Below the pieces are notes generated by a model. The model searched no databases. It had not been told where the DNA came from and was given only the letters and a program-made list of their open reading frames with translations. 64,000 nucleotides of DNA from Desulfobacter sp. (lineage in GTDB: Bacteria; Desulfobacterota; Desulfobacteria; Desulfobacterales; Desulfobacteraceae): assembly GCA_028768545.1 (NCBI GenBank), contig CP054838.1, positions 1,419,501 to 1,483,500 on the forward strand, given 5' to 3'. Positions 34,661 to 43,561 of the stretch are shown here, piece after piece. Position 1 is the stretch's first letter. The number at the start of each line of letters is the position of its first letter. Both the position numbers and the translations under genes were made by a program.

Positions 34661-35563
34661 TCAGGTATGGATAAATTTTAAATCTGCCATGAGTTGTTTT
34701 ACGGCAATTTCTTTGGCCTTTGCCTCGATTTCAACGGTAATGTCCATGGGAATCCAATGCCGGGGCAGATCGTTGGGGTCAATAAAATCGTGGTGCTTTC
34801 CGGGGCTTGGGCCGTCCCAGCCGTTTTTGGGAGAGGATAAATGAAACAAAGGTTCACGGTTCCATGTGTCCAGGGCGCGTTGGGTGGCCGTTTCAACTGC
34901 CAGCCCGTCCGGGAGACATCGGTGGTGGTGGACGTCGTAGACCAAGGGGATCTTCAGATCCCGGCACACAGGCAAAAGATCATGGGGAGAATAGCTTTTG
35001 TCATCATTTTCAAGGGTCAATCTTTTTCTGATTGGATCAGAAAGGGTGTCAATGGTTTTCATGAGGCGGGAAATCGCCGAGGGTTTATCTCCATACACGC
35101 CGCCGGCATGAATGTTGATCACATCGGCATTCACCCATTCCGCCACCTGGGCCTGGTATTCAAGATCGGATACAGACCGCTGAACCACGTCCGGACGGGG
35201 GGACGACAAAACAATAAACTGGTCCGGGTGAAACGTGGTTCTGATATCATGGGTTAAGCTGAATTCGCCGCAGGCTTTGAAGGCACGGATCAGTTCTTGT
35301 GAACCGGGCAGATCGCCGATATCATACCCCATATCCGGGTGTGTTTTTAAGGGAAGGATCTGGCTGTTGATGCGAAAAGAACCGATGTTGTTTTTTTGGC
35401 AGAAATCAAGGGCGCGGGCCAGGCTTTGGGCGTTTTCAGCGCACAGCCGGGCCAGTCTTTTTTTTTGTTCCTCTTCTGAAAACCGGGCCAGATAGGATGC
35501 GGTCGTCCTTCGAAATTTAATGGGATGTTCTTTGAATACACAGCAAAGGCCGAATCGTATCAT
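34661..35563 (-). CDS. uvsE: UV DNA damage endonuclease UvdE/UvsE
   Basis: A 300-residue TIM-barrel endonuclease. The N-terminus IRFGLCCVF, the metal-site motifs LTHDIRTTFHPDQF, INIHAGGVYGDK, LTLENDDKSYSP, LVYDVHHHRCLPDG and HLSSPKNGW are characteristic of UvdE. It nicks 5' of UV photoproducts (and some other lesions) to start repair independently of UvrABC. The start at 35563 follows AAGGACTTGCA; the open frame reaches 35608. Divergent from the SRPBCC-SDR gene, beside a lipid cluster that in other bacteria responds to light and singlet oxygen. Confidence 0.93.
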   Translation of the reverse strand: MIRFGLCCVFKEHPIKFRRTTASYLARFSEEEQKKRLARLCAENAQSLARALDFCQKNNIGSFRINSQILPLKTHPDMGYDIGDLPGSQELIRAFKACGEFSLTHDIRTTFHPDQFIVLSSPRPDVVQRSVSDLEYQAQVAEWVNADVINIHAGGVYGDKPSAISRLMKTIDTLSDPIRKRLTLENDDKSYSPHDLLPVCRDLKIPLVYDVHHHRCLPDGLAVETATQRALDTWNREPLFHLSSPKNGWDGPSPGKHHDFIDPNDLPRHWIPMDITVEIEAKAKEIAVKQLMADLKFIHT

Positions 35564-35693
35564 TGCAAGTCCTTGGGTTTTTAGGGGCGTTTGAACAAAG
35601 ATAATCACCTTTGGCCGGTATTGAAGTATTAAAATTTATGACCATGTTTAAATGGTATATGTATTCACCCACATCTTTTGTAAAGGCGGTGTT

Positions 35694-37136
35694 ATGATAC
35701 GACTTAAAGAATCCATCCAGGTTAGAAAAAATATCAACTTCGTTTTTGATTATACAAGTGATTTTAGCCGTATCCAGGAATGGGATCCGGGAGTGATCTC
35801 TTCAAAGGCGGTTGAACCCGGCAGAACAGGGGTTGGGTCTGTCTATGACCTGAAACTGAAGTTTGGTTTTTTTCGTCCCAAAATTCAGTATCGGGTGGTG
35901 GAATACCAGCCCAATGCAAAGCTGGTGTTAAAAGGCCGGGCAGAATCCTTTACCGCCATGGATACCATACAATTTCAGGCGGACAACACCGGTACCAGAA
36001 TTGATTACCAGGCCGATATTGAGTTTTCAGGTGTTGGCAAATACCTTGAGCCATGCCTTGTCCCAATTTTAAAGCAGACCGGGAAGGATGCTATACAGGG
36101 GCTTGAACGGGTATTGGACCATGGCACCTCAGCCCCCTTTGGCCGGGAATGGTTTCGATCCGGTTCCAACGGGCTGGATTGGCTGGCAGATCACGCCATT
36201 GTGCCGGGGATGCTCATGTTCAGCCGGTTTGGCTATGATTTGAGCAAACGATTCTGGACAGAACCCAAAACCAGCCTTTATGGAAAACAGGTGGTCTTGA
36301 CCGGGGGAACCTCCGGGATCGGCAAGGCTGCTGCCTTTAAAATCGCAGAGAAACAGGCCTTTTTAACCATTGTTGCAAGAAACAGGAAAAAGGCCGAACA
36401 GGTGCAACAGGATATTATCGAAAAGACCGGCAATCCAAATGTCGACTTTCTCATTGCCGATCTCAGTCTGATGAAGGACATCAGGCAGGCGGCCACCCGG
36501 CTTTGTCATACAAAAAAGAAGATTGATGTCCTGATCAACAATGCCGGCGCCCTGTTCAATGAACGCCAAAAGACACCCGAGGGTGTTGAATTCACATTTG
36601 CAACAGATCTGCTCGGGGTGTTTTACCTTACCATGCTGTTGAAACCGGCCCTTGCCAGATCCAATGGGGCAAGGATCATCTCGGTGTCATCCGGGGGGAT
36701 GTACACCCAGAAAATCGATGTCCTTGACCTTGAAAACCGTAGGGGTGAGTACAAGGGTGCAAAGGCATATGCCCGTGCCAAACGGGGCATTGTCATTTTA
36801 ACCCAAATATGGGCACAGGCCTTCCGGAAAGACGGGATCACCGTGCATGCCATGCACCCGGGGTGGGTGAATACCCCGGGTATCCAGGGGGCCCTGCCGA
36901 AATTTTATCAAGGGGTCAACAAGATGCTCAGAACCCCGGAACAGGGCGCGGATACCATTGTCTGGCTTGCCGGGTCAGCCCGGGCCGGGCAGAGCACGGG
37001 CCGGTTCTGGCTGGACAGGCGACCCCATGAAACTGCGGTATTGCCCGGAACGGCGGAATCCGAACAGGAACGCCAGGGCCTGTGGGACCAGCTAAACGCC
37101 TTTGTCTCCCAGCGTCTGGGAATGCCCGGGATTTAA
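35694..37136 (+). CDS. SRPBCC-domain / short-chain dehydrogenase fusion protein
   Basis: A 480-residue fusion. Residues 1-145 form a SRPBCC (polyketide cyclase/START-like) ligand-binding domain (FVFDYTSDFSRIQEWDPGV; KLVLKGRAESFTAMDTIQF). Residues about 195-480 are a short-chain dehydrogenase with VVLTGGTSGIGKAAAF, NNAGALF, SVSSGGMY and the catalytic Y-A-R-A-K. Start at 35694 (GGCGGTGTT before it). It ends four bases into the convergent CFA gene. An SDR is part of the analogous cluster in other Proteobacteria; the hydrophobic-ligand domain suggests a lipid substrate. Confidence 0.82.
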   Translation: MIRLKESIQVRKNINFVFDYTSDFSRIQEWDPGVISSKAVEPGRTGVGSVYDLKLKFGFFRPKIQYRVVEYQPNAKLVLKGRAESFTAMDTIQFQADNTGTRIDYQADIEFSGVGKYLEPCLVPILKQTGKDAIQGLERVLDHGTSAPFGREWFRSGSNGLDWLADHAIVPGMLMFSRFGYDLSKRFWTEPKTSLYGKQVVLTGGTSGIGKAAAFKIAEKQAFLTIVARNRKKAEQVQQDIIEKTGNPNVDFLIADLSLMKDIRQAATRLCHTKKKIDVLINNAGALFNERQKTPEGVEFTFATDLLGVFYLTMLLKPALARSNGARIISVSSGGMYTQKIDVLDLENRRGEYKGAKAYARAKRGIVILTQIWAQAFRKDGITVHAMHPGWVNTPGIQGALPKFYQGVNKMLRTPEQGADTIVWLAGSARAGQSTGRFWLDRRPHETAVLPGTAESEQERQGLWDQLNAFVSQRLGMPGI

Positions 37137-39094
37137 AGTGTCAATCTCATCTGAATATTGTCAATGCCGCCAACAATAAAGCCTGCCTGGCAGATGGAAA
37201 AATAATATTGCCATTTTCTACGGAAGGTCGGGTTAAACCCCATTCTGGAAATCTCCTGGCTGCGGTCAACAAACCGTTGCTGCCAGTGGTCAAGGGTTGT
37301 GGCATAGTGGGGTCCCATATGATAGACATCTGCGATCTTAAAGTCGGTATGGGCTGACAGGGTCTGGTTGAGGACCTTGAGGCAGGGCAGGTGACCGCCC
37401 GGGAAAATATGTTTCTGGATCCAGTCCCGTTCCCTGCAGTACTGGGCATATCGTTCATCTTGGATAATGATGGCCTGGAATACCATGCGTCCGCCGGGCT
37501 TTAAAAGTTTTTGGGCCTGTTGAAAATAGGTGGACAAAAACTGGGGGCCTACCGCCTCGATCATTTCAATGGAAATGATCCGGTCAAACTGACCCCTTGT
37601 ATGGCGGTAATCCTGGCGTTCTATGGTGATCTTATCTTCAAGCCCCTCGTCTTTTACCCGCTGACATGCCCGGTCATACTGGGCCTGGGATACGGTAATG
37701 CCCGTGACCCTGCAGCCGGTCTGTTTTGCGGCAAACACGGCAAAGCCTCCCCAGCCGCAGCCGATTTCAAGAATGTGATGGTCTTTTTGCACATCTGCCT
37801 GTTCAAGAATCCGGACCATTTTATTTTCCTGGGCCTGTTCCAGACTCTCTTGGGGGGTCTTGAAAATTCCGCAGGAATAGAGCATCTGCCGGTCCAGGAA
37901 CAGGGCATAAAATTCATTGCTCAAATCATAGTGGTCCCGGATGTTTTCTGTTGTATTCTCTATTGTGTTTCTGCGCCTTTCATGGGCTATTTTTTCCTGG
38001 ACCCGGGTGATAAAAGAGAGCATGAAATTGCCGTCTGAAAATTGATCCCGATTCGTGATCAGCAGCATGAGTAGGCCGACAAGATCGGGGGTCTCCCATT
38101 CTGATGCCATAAAGGTTTCTCCAAATCCGATCTCACCGTCAAAAACAAGGCGCTGGAAAAAATGGTTGTCTTGTATCTTCATGACCGCCATTGGCCGATC
38201 ATTGGGATCACCGAAGAATAAAGGGGTGTTGTCGGGCATTTCAATTTTCAGGCAGCCGGCTGACATCTTTTTCAATGCCTGGATGACCAGACGTTTACAG
38301 ATGCGTTCCACCCAGCCGGGGGTTTGTTTTATCAATGTCATAGGATTTCCCGGAATCGGTTTATTGTTAAACGGCAGTTTTTTTTGAAAAAAAAGTTTAA
38401 ATGCATGGGCATAGATTCTCGGAACACTCAAATGGGGGGCTGCAGGATATTTGATCATGGTTTTAAGATGATTTGACACGGTCAAAGGTCGGCTTTCTCC
38501 CTTGAGAACGGCCTCCATTATTTTTTTATTGTCATTGACCAGTTCAATTTTGATTTCCAGTTGGTCCGAAAGGTCTGAAAAATAAAAATAATACATCCCT
38601 TGGATCTTATTAAAGGGTGAGACATGAAATACCTTGGGGGTTTGAAAACTTGCAAACCAGTTGTCCGGGGGGCAGATGTTTTTGGTCAGCACATAGGGAT
38701 GGCGCTCGCCGTAGGTGTTGTTGACCTCTGCGATGATGGCCGAAAGTTTTTGGTCCCGGGAAAAGCAATAATGAAAGCTTACCGGGTTGAATACATAATT
38801 AAAATACCGGGCCGAGGTGATGGTGGTCACACCGGCAATGGGGGTGGTGATCCCATGCCGGGCCAGGGTGGTTATGATTTTGTCCTTGAGCGGCAGATGG
38901 GAAGGGTGCAGATAATCTTTGTCATGGATGGATGTTACAGCCTTCCTGTTATACCCAAACAGGGGATATCGTTGGTTGAGGCGGGCAAGATCGTCAAGAT
39001 CAAAGGCAAATATATATATTGGATAACAAAGTTCATGATTCACAGGTAAATACCTGCGATGGGCAATGGATCCGCGATAGATTTTTGAATTCAC
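37133..39094 (-). CDS. DUF1365--CFA-type methyltransferase fusion protein
   Basis: A 653-residue protein that joins two usually separate neighbours. Residues 1 to about 235 match DUF1365 (IYRGSIAHRRYLPVNHELCYPIYIFAFDLDDL at the start; FNYVFNPVSFHYCF; HVSPFNKIQGMYYFYF). From about residue 270 on it is a CFA-synthase-family methyltransferase with DHYDLSNEFYALFLDRQMLYSCGIF, SAM motif ILEIGCGWGGFAVFAA, GITVSQAQYD and ISIEMIEAVG. Its start overlaps the FAD oxidase stop (ATGA), so the two are co-translated. It probably methylates unsaturated phospholipid acyl chains, as the furan-fatty-acid-type methyltransferases do; the exact product is inferred. Confidence 0.88.
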   Translation of the reverse strand: MNSKIYRGSIAHRRYLPVNHELCYPIYIFAFDLDDLARLNQRYPLFGYNRKAVTSIHDKDYLHPSHLPLKDKIITTLARHGITTPIAGVTTITSARYFNYVFNPVSFHYCFSRDQKLSAIIAEVNNTYGERHPYVLTKNICPPDNWFASFQTPKVFHVSPFNKIQGMYYFYFSDLSDQLEIKIELVNDNKKIMEAVLKGESRPLTVSNHLKTMIKYPAAPHLSVPRIYAHAFKLFFQKKLPFNNKPIPGNPMTLIKQTPGWVERICKRLVIQALKKMSAGCLKIEMPDNTPLFFGDPNDRPMAVMKIQDNHFFQRLVFDGEIGFGETFMASEWETPDLVGLLMLLITNRDQFSDGNFMLSFITRVQEKIAHERRRNTIENTTENIRDHYDLSNEFYALFLDRQMLYSCGIFKTPQESLEQAQENKMVRILEQADVQKDHHILEIGCGWGGFAVFAAKQTGCRVTGITVSQAQYDRACQRVKDEGLEDKITIERQDYRHTRGQFDRIISIEMIEAVGPQFLSTYFQQAQKLLKPGGRMVFQAIIIQDERYAQYCRERDWIQKHIFPGGHLPCLKVLNQTLSAHTDFKIADVYHMGPHYATTLDHWQQRFVDRSQEISRMGFNPTFRRKWQYYFSICQAGFIVGGIDNIQMRLTL

Positions 39095-40365
39095 AGGCTC
39101 ACCCCGAATTTTTCTGCCACAGCCAAAGCCGACCGGACGCCGTCTTCGTGGAAGCCATATCCAAAATAAGCACCGCAGAAAAAGGTGTTCAGATGACCGT
39201 TTAAACCGGGCAAATCCTTTTGGGAGGCAAAGGCATCAAACGAATATTGGGGATGGGTGTACACCAATTTTTTGATCACATGATTTTCTGGTATGGGCTT
39301 TTGGGGATTGAGGGTAACAAAATAGGGCCGGCTTGTCCCAAGGTCCTGGAGCCGGGTCATGTCATAACTGACCATGACCGGGGCGCCTTTGTCTGATTGT
39401 GCGCTCCGCTTGTAATTCCAGCTGGCCCAGGCCCTTTTATTGGGAGGCATGACCCGGGTATCCGTGTGAAGGAGGGTTGAATTGTGTGAATAGGTCCAGG
39501 CGCCCAGCAGCTTTTTTTCCCCAGGACTGGGGGTTTCGAGCATTTTCAATGCCTGGTCTGCATGGGTGGCCATAACAACGGCGTCAAAGGTCTGGGCCGG
39601 ACCCTGCTCAAAGGCCAGGGTGATTTGGTCCTCTGTCCGGGATACCCTTGTGATGGTAGTGTTTTTGACGGCCTTTCCTTTAAATCCGGCCAAAAAGGCC
39701 TTGACATAGGTATGGCTGCCGCCTTGGACAAAATACCAGGGCGGGTGGCCTGTAACCCCCAGCAGTCCGTGATTTTCATAAAACTGGGCAAAGGTCTGGA
39801 TGGGGAATTGTGCCATCTGGAAATCGGAACCTGACCAGATGGCGGCTGCCATGGGAATGATAAACTGATCAACCACTTCACGGTGAAGCCCTTTTTGGCT
39901 CACGTATTCGGCCAGGGTGATGTCTGGCAGTTCATGGGTGAGGTACTCTTTTCTCAGCACCTGAAGATAGCGGACCATTTCGTAGACAAATCGCAAGAAT
40001 TTGGGTTTGACCAGGTTGGACCGGTCGGCGAAAATTGAATTCAGGTTCTGGCTGGCATAGCTGAGCCCGGACCGTTCGCAATGGTAGGAGAAAGACATTT
40101 GGGTCAAGGCTTTTTTAACCTTGAGCCGGGATAAAAATTTGATAAAATTCGGATATGTCCGTTGGTTGAGGACGATAAACCCCGTATCCACAGGGGTTCC
40201 CCGGTCCGGCCCCTGGTCAAGCACAATGGTGTGGGTATGGCCGCCGAAATAATCATTTTTTTCAAACAGGGTCACCCGGTGTTGGTTCTGGAGTAGATAT
40301 GCCGAACAGATGCCGGAAATACCCGAGCCGATCACGGCAATGTTCAAATTTTGTTTTGAGTCCAT
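39091..40365 (-). CDS. FAD-dependent amine-oxidase-like protein of lipid cluster
   Basis: A 424-residue flavoprotein. N-terminal dinucleotide motif IAVIGSGISGICSAYLLQ, then TLFEKNDYFGGHTHTI and VDTGFIVLNQRTYPNF, which mark the COG2907 subfamily that is almost always adjacent to DUF1365 and CFA-like genes. C-terminal FCGAYFGYGFHEDGVRSAL is the FAD-closing motif. By analogy it may oxidise or desaturate methylated acyl chains. First gene of the minus-strand pair; divergent from the chalcone-isomerase-like gene with a 270-base regulatory region between. Confidence 0.88.
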   Translation of the reverse strand: MDSKQNLNIAVIGSGISGICSAYLLQNQHRVTLFEKNDYFGGHTHTIVLDQGPDRGTPVDTGFIVLNQRTYPNFIKFLSRLKVKKALTQMSFSYHCERSGLSYASQNLNSIFADRSNLVKPKFLRFVYEMVRYLQVLRKEYLTHELPDITLAEYVSQKGLHREVVDQFIIPMAAAIWSGSDFQMAQFPIQTFAQFYENHGLLGVTGHPPWYFVQGGSHTYVKAFLAGFKGKAVKNTTITRVSRTEDQITLAFEQGPAQTFDAVVMATHADQALKMLETPSPGEKKLLGAWTYSHNSTLLHTDTRVMPPNKRAWASWNYKRSAQSDKGAPVMVSYDMTRLQDLGTSRPYFVTLNPQKPIPENHVIKKLVYTHPQYSFDAFASQKDLPGLNGHLNTFFCGAYFGYGFHEDGVRSALAVAEKFGVSL

Positions 40366-40415
40366 GACACCCGCCTTTCTGGTTTAGATATGGAAAAAAG
40401 GAAAAGGCTTTTTCT

Positions 40416-40430
40416 TTAGGGTATACCTAA
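40416..40430. promoter_or_regulatory. Inverted repeat near the FAD oxidase promoter
   Basis: TTAGG-GTATA-CCTAA is a perfect 5+5+5 inverted repeat 51 bases upstream of the minus-strand FAD oxidase start. Short, so weak on its own. Confidence 0.3.
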
Positions 40431-40563
40431 GTGTCAGAAAAACTTCAATTTAATCTTAATTTTTTTTAAGAGGTGTGTTCAGTTGTGGGCGTTATATAAG
40501 ACGGCCCCTGGTTTTAATTGTCAACGATAGGGGATTGTTGGGTACATTGAAATTAAAAATAAC

Positions 40564-40594
40564 GGTCTTAGGTTAATATCATTAACTTAAGACC
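40564..40594. promoter_or_regulatory. Large near-perfect palindrome in the divergent lipid-cluster promoter region
   Basis: GGTCTTAGGTTAAT and ATTAACTTAAGACC are 14-base complements with one mismatch and a three-base centre (ATC). The site ends 40 bases before the chalcone-isomerase-like gene. Its size and position suggest an operator for both divergent units. Confidence 0.6.
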
Positions 40595-40634
40595 TCTTTA
40601 AATCATAATACGATAGATGGAACATGGTGATTTT

Positions 40635-41210
40635 ATGAAAGATAAGAGACTTATCTTTATTCTGGTCCTGATGGCCGGCGTTTTGGGGACGGGCAGTCTT
40701 CATGCACGCGCGGCAATGGTTGACGGCACCCGGTTTGCCCAGACATTTGAGACACCGAACGAACGCCTTTATTTAAAGGGCACCTCATTGCTCCGGTATC
40801 TTATTTTTATCAAAGCCTATACCGGGGCATTGTATCTTCCAAAAGGAGTGGACGGATCCCAAGCCCTTGGGGATGTTCCCAAGCGCCTCGAGTTGGAATA
40901 TCGGGTGGCCATATCATCGGATGACTTTGCCGAAGCTACCCGGGCCAAGATCGAAGAATCTGTAGATGCGGCGCTTTTTGACCGCCTTTTGCCCAAAATA
41001 AACGCATTGAACCGCCTGTATAAAAATGTTGAACCTGGAGACCGGTATGCCTTGACCTACACCCCCGGCCAGGGAACCCGGCTGACTTACAACGGCCTGG
41101 CCCTGGGCACCATAGACGGGTCAGATTTTGCAAAGGCGTTGTTCGGCATCTGGATCGGTGCCAATCTAATTGATGCGGCATTTCGAGACGATCTTTTGGG
41201 GAGTTTATGA
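40635..41210 (+). CDS. Chalcone isomerase-like periplasmic protein
   Basis: A 191-residue protein with a signal peptide (KDKRLIFILVLMAGVLGTGSLHARA) and a chalcone-isomerase-like body: GTSLLRYLIFIKAYTGALYLP, PKRLELEYRVAISSDDF, TYTPGQGTRLTYNG and the C-terminal ALFGIWIGANLIDAAFRDDLLG. Bacterial members lack the plant enzyme's flavonoid role; several bind fatty acids. ATG 40635 is chosen to begin the signal peptide; an ATG at 40617 has no ribosome site. It overlaps the next gene by ATGA, so it is co-translated with the transporter. Confidence 0.82.
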   Translation: MKDKRLIFILVLMAGVLGTGSLHARAAMVDGTRFAQTFETPNERLYLKGTSLLRYLIFIKAYTGALYLPKGVDGSQALGDVPKRLELEYRVAISSDDFAEATRAKIEESVDAALFDRLLPKINALNRLYKNVEPGDRYALTYTPGQGTRLTYNGLALGTIDGSDFAKALFGIWIGANLIDAAFRDDLLGSL

Positions 41211-42571
41211 TGCCGCCTTTTTCGGACGCGAAGTTATCATGGGCAGATCGGTTTGCATATGCGCTTCCGGCCTTGTCTCTGGCGATTATTGGTATTCCCG
41301 TATATGTGTTTCTGCCTAAATTTTATACCGACACCATGGGACTGGGCATTTCCACTGTGGGGGGGCTGCTGATGGCGGTCCGGTTTTTCGATGCGATTAC
41401 AGATCCGGTTATCGGCTATGTCTCTGACCGGACCTCTGGGCGATTTGGCAGGCGCAAGCCCTATATGGCCCTGGGTGCCCTGGGACTTGCCCTGTCGATT
41501 CTGTTTTTATTCAGGCCGCCGGTCATTTCCCAGACAGGGCTGACCCTCTATTTTGGATTCTGGCTCTTTGCCCTGTTTTTTTTCTGGACCCTGATCACCA
41601 TCCCCTATGAATCCCTTGGACCGGAAATGACCATGGATTATCATGAAAGAACCGCTCTTTTTTCTCTGAGGGACGGTTTTTTGATTCTCGGAACGCTTGT
41701 GGCCGCCGCATCGCCCGTATTGATTGACCAGCTGGTAAAGGCCGCAGGCAGAGTGCCCACGGACCAATACCGCTTTTCTATTATGGCCTTTATATTTGCG
41801 CCCATGATTGTTCTTTTGCCGTTTTACTGCATCTGGAAGATCAAGGAACATACGAGCCATAACCGCAAAGATGGCTTGTTAAAAGGTTTTTCAGCTGTTT
41901 TGAAAAACCGTCCTTTTATCATTTTAATCTCAGGATATACCATCAGTGCCCTTGGCAGTAATCTTCCGGCCACCCTGATTTTATATTATGTGGAATATGT
42001 TCTCCAGGCCCAAAATGCAGAAGGGTTCTTATTGATATATTTTTTAACGGGGATTTTATTTTTACCGCTTTGGATAATGGTTTCAAAAAAAATAGGAAAA
42101 AAACAGGCCTGGATTCTGTCCATGGTGGTCAATACGGGTGCTTTTTTGGGCGTTTTTTTTATAGGGCCGGGAGATACCTTTATCTATGGGGTTCTGGTCT
42201 TTTTGTCCGGTATCGGATTCGGTGCAGGCCTTGCGCTACCCTCTTCCATCCAGGCGGATGTGATTGACTATGACCAGTTGTTGACAGGGCAGCGGCGGGA
42301 GGGACGCTATATTGGTCTATGGTCCATCGCCAAAAAAATGTCCGCTGCCGCGGGCATCGGTATCGGCCTGCTGCTTTTAGGGAATACCGGATACAGTCCC
42401 AATGCGGAGCAAAGTGAGTCAACCCTTATGATGCTCAGGGTGCTTTATGCACTGGTGCCCTGCCTTTGTAATATTTTGTCCATTGTTATCATCAGTTTTT
42501 ATCCGATTTCCCAGCAAGCGCATGCCCGGATCCGACAAGAGATTGAAAATACCCAGCATCAGCCGTCCTGA
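41207..42571 (+). CDS. GPH-family (glycoside-pentoside-hexuronide type) MFS transporter
   Basis: A 454-residue membrane protein with 12 hydrophobic segments. Early motifs FYTDTMGLGISTVGGLLMAVRFFDAITDPVIGYVSDRTSGRFGRRKPY (41311-41463) are the classical GPH cation-symporter signature, and ADVIDYDQLLTGQRREGRYIG is the matching late motif. Homologues occur in CFA/DUF1365/FAD-oxidase clusters where no sugar is involved; a lipid-linked role is possible but not shown. Overlaps the chalcone-isomerase-like gene by four bases. Confidence 0.88.
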   Translation: MMPPFSDAKLSWADRFAYALPALSLAIIGIPVYVFLPKFYTDTMGLGISTVGGLLMAVRFFDAITDPVIGYVSDRTSGRFGRRKPYMALGALGLALSILFLFRPPVISQTGLTLYFGFWLFALFFFWTLITIPYESLGPEMTMDYHERTALFSLRDGFLILGTLVAAASPVLIDQLVKAAGRVPTDQYRFSIMAFIFAPMIVLLPFYCIWKIKEHTSHNRKDGLLKGFSAVLKNRPFIILISGYTISALGSNLPATLILYYVEYVLQAQNAEGFLLIYFLTGILFLPLWIMVSKKIGKKQAWILSMVVNTGAFLGVFFIGPGDTFIYGVLVFLSGIGFGAGLALPSSIQADVIDYDQLLTGQRREGRYIGLWSIAKKMSAAAGIGIGLLLLGNTGYSPNAEQSESTLMMLRVLYALVPCLCNILSIVIISFYPISQQAHARIRQEIENTQHQPS

Positions 42572-42754
42572 CCCAAAAAGACAAGACCGGCCGTGGACAT
42601 CAGGTAAAAAAGGCGTACAGCCCCACGGGGCAGATTATTTCAACCCATGGCCCCGAAGGCTTGATAGATGGCGGAGGCAGCAACGTTGACTTGGATAATA
42701 TCCATCACCGGGAACGATGCCAGAACATTGCCCAAGCCGTTGATATTGATAGTC

Positions 42755-43561
42755 TCATGCAAAAACAGTGGTGGTCTGATGGCTGAAAATGGCCAGCCGC
42801 CCCTCAGGGTCCCAGATCGTGCTCCGTTCATGTGCATAGCCCCTTTCGGCACTGTCGACTTCACAATGGTAGGCCCACCACTCGTTTTCAGAGCAGGTGA
42901 CACGATCCAGGTGAACAAATTCCAAAGCCCAATTCAATGTGCTTGCCGCAGCAGGTGCGTTTAATTTAGAGAGAACCGGTGTGGGCCAGGCATCGGCCAG
43001 GGCAATCAGCCATTCTTCCGAAAGACAGTCGGCCTGTTCACGAAAATTGATCCAGCCGCCCAGTTCTTTTCCCCCTTTGCCGGAAAAGGGCAGCTCGCCA
43101 ATGGCCCAGCGATAGTTAAAATGGCGGGTAAACTCAGGTGTCAGGCCTTGGATATACGGCAGCTCAATTGCCTTGGACGGTTCCGGCATCTCCCGGCGGT
43201 CAATTGGTGCAATCCCGATTTTGGAGTCACGATCCGCACCAAAGCTTCCCAATGCAGCAGAGCATATTTTATTGTTCTGAATCAACTTGGACTCTATGGT
43301 TGTAACAGACTTTCCCGAACGCAACGGCTGGGTCTGGATGGTGAAAGGATCCGAACTTACCGGGCCCACAAAGGAAAACAGAAGGCTGCGGATTTTCCGC
43401 CCCAGGGGAACATGAGCACGCATGGATTTTAAGGACAGGGCCGCGACCAGTCCTCCGTAAGCGGTGCGTCCCTGCATCCAGTCATCGGGCACACGAAGGT
43501 CTGTTTTTTCCCCAGGAGAGGGGACATTGTCGATCAGGTGAGCAAATGAAGTGTTCTGCAT
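42755..43561 (-). CDS. Acyl-CoA thioesterase family protein
   Basis: A 268-residue double-hotdog thioesterase-like protein. The N-terminal hotdog includes WMQGRTAYGGLVAALSLKSM, the family's typical GG-A start helix, and LLFSFVGPVSSDPFTIQTQPLRSGKS. The C-terminal half includes WALEFVHLD and the closing WDPEGRLAIFSHQTTTVF. It resembles TesB/YbgC-like acyl-CoA thioesterases used to release CoA from acyl chains. It is convergent with the GPH transporter and may be unrelated to the cluster. Codon use is like the neighbours. Confidence 0.8.
   Translation of the reverse strand: MQNTSFAHLIDNVPSPGEKTDLRVPDDWMQGRTAYGGLVAALSLKSMRAHVPLGRKIRSLLFSFVGPVSSDPFTIQTQPLRSGKSVTTIESKLIQNNKICSAALGSFGADRDSKIGIAPIDRREMPEPSKAIELPYIQGLTPEFTRHFNYRWAIGELPFSGKGGKELGGWINFREQADCLSEEWLIALADAWPTPVLSKLNAPAAASTLNWALEFVHLDRVTCSENEWWAYHCEVDSAERGYAHERSTIWDPEGRLAIFSHQTTTVFA

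Noticed and set aside
34454..34681. 75-codon plus-strand frame (KKEKKYYNLFKQVYNDLSIEL)
   Set aside because: No good ribosome site, no recognised family, and overlap with uvsE. It could be a real small protein but cannot be supported.
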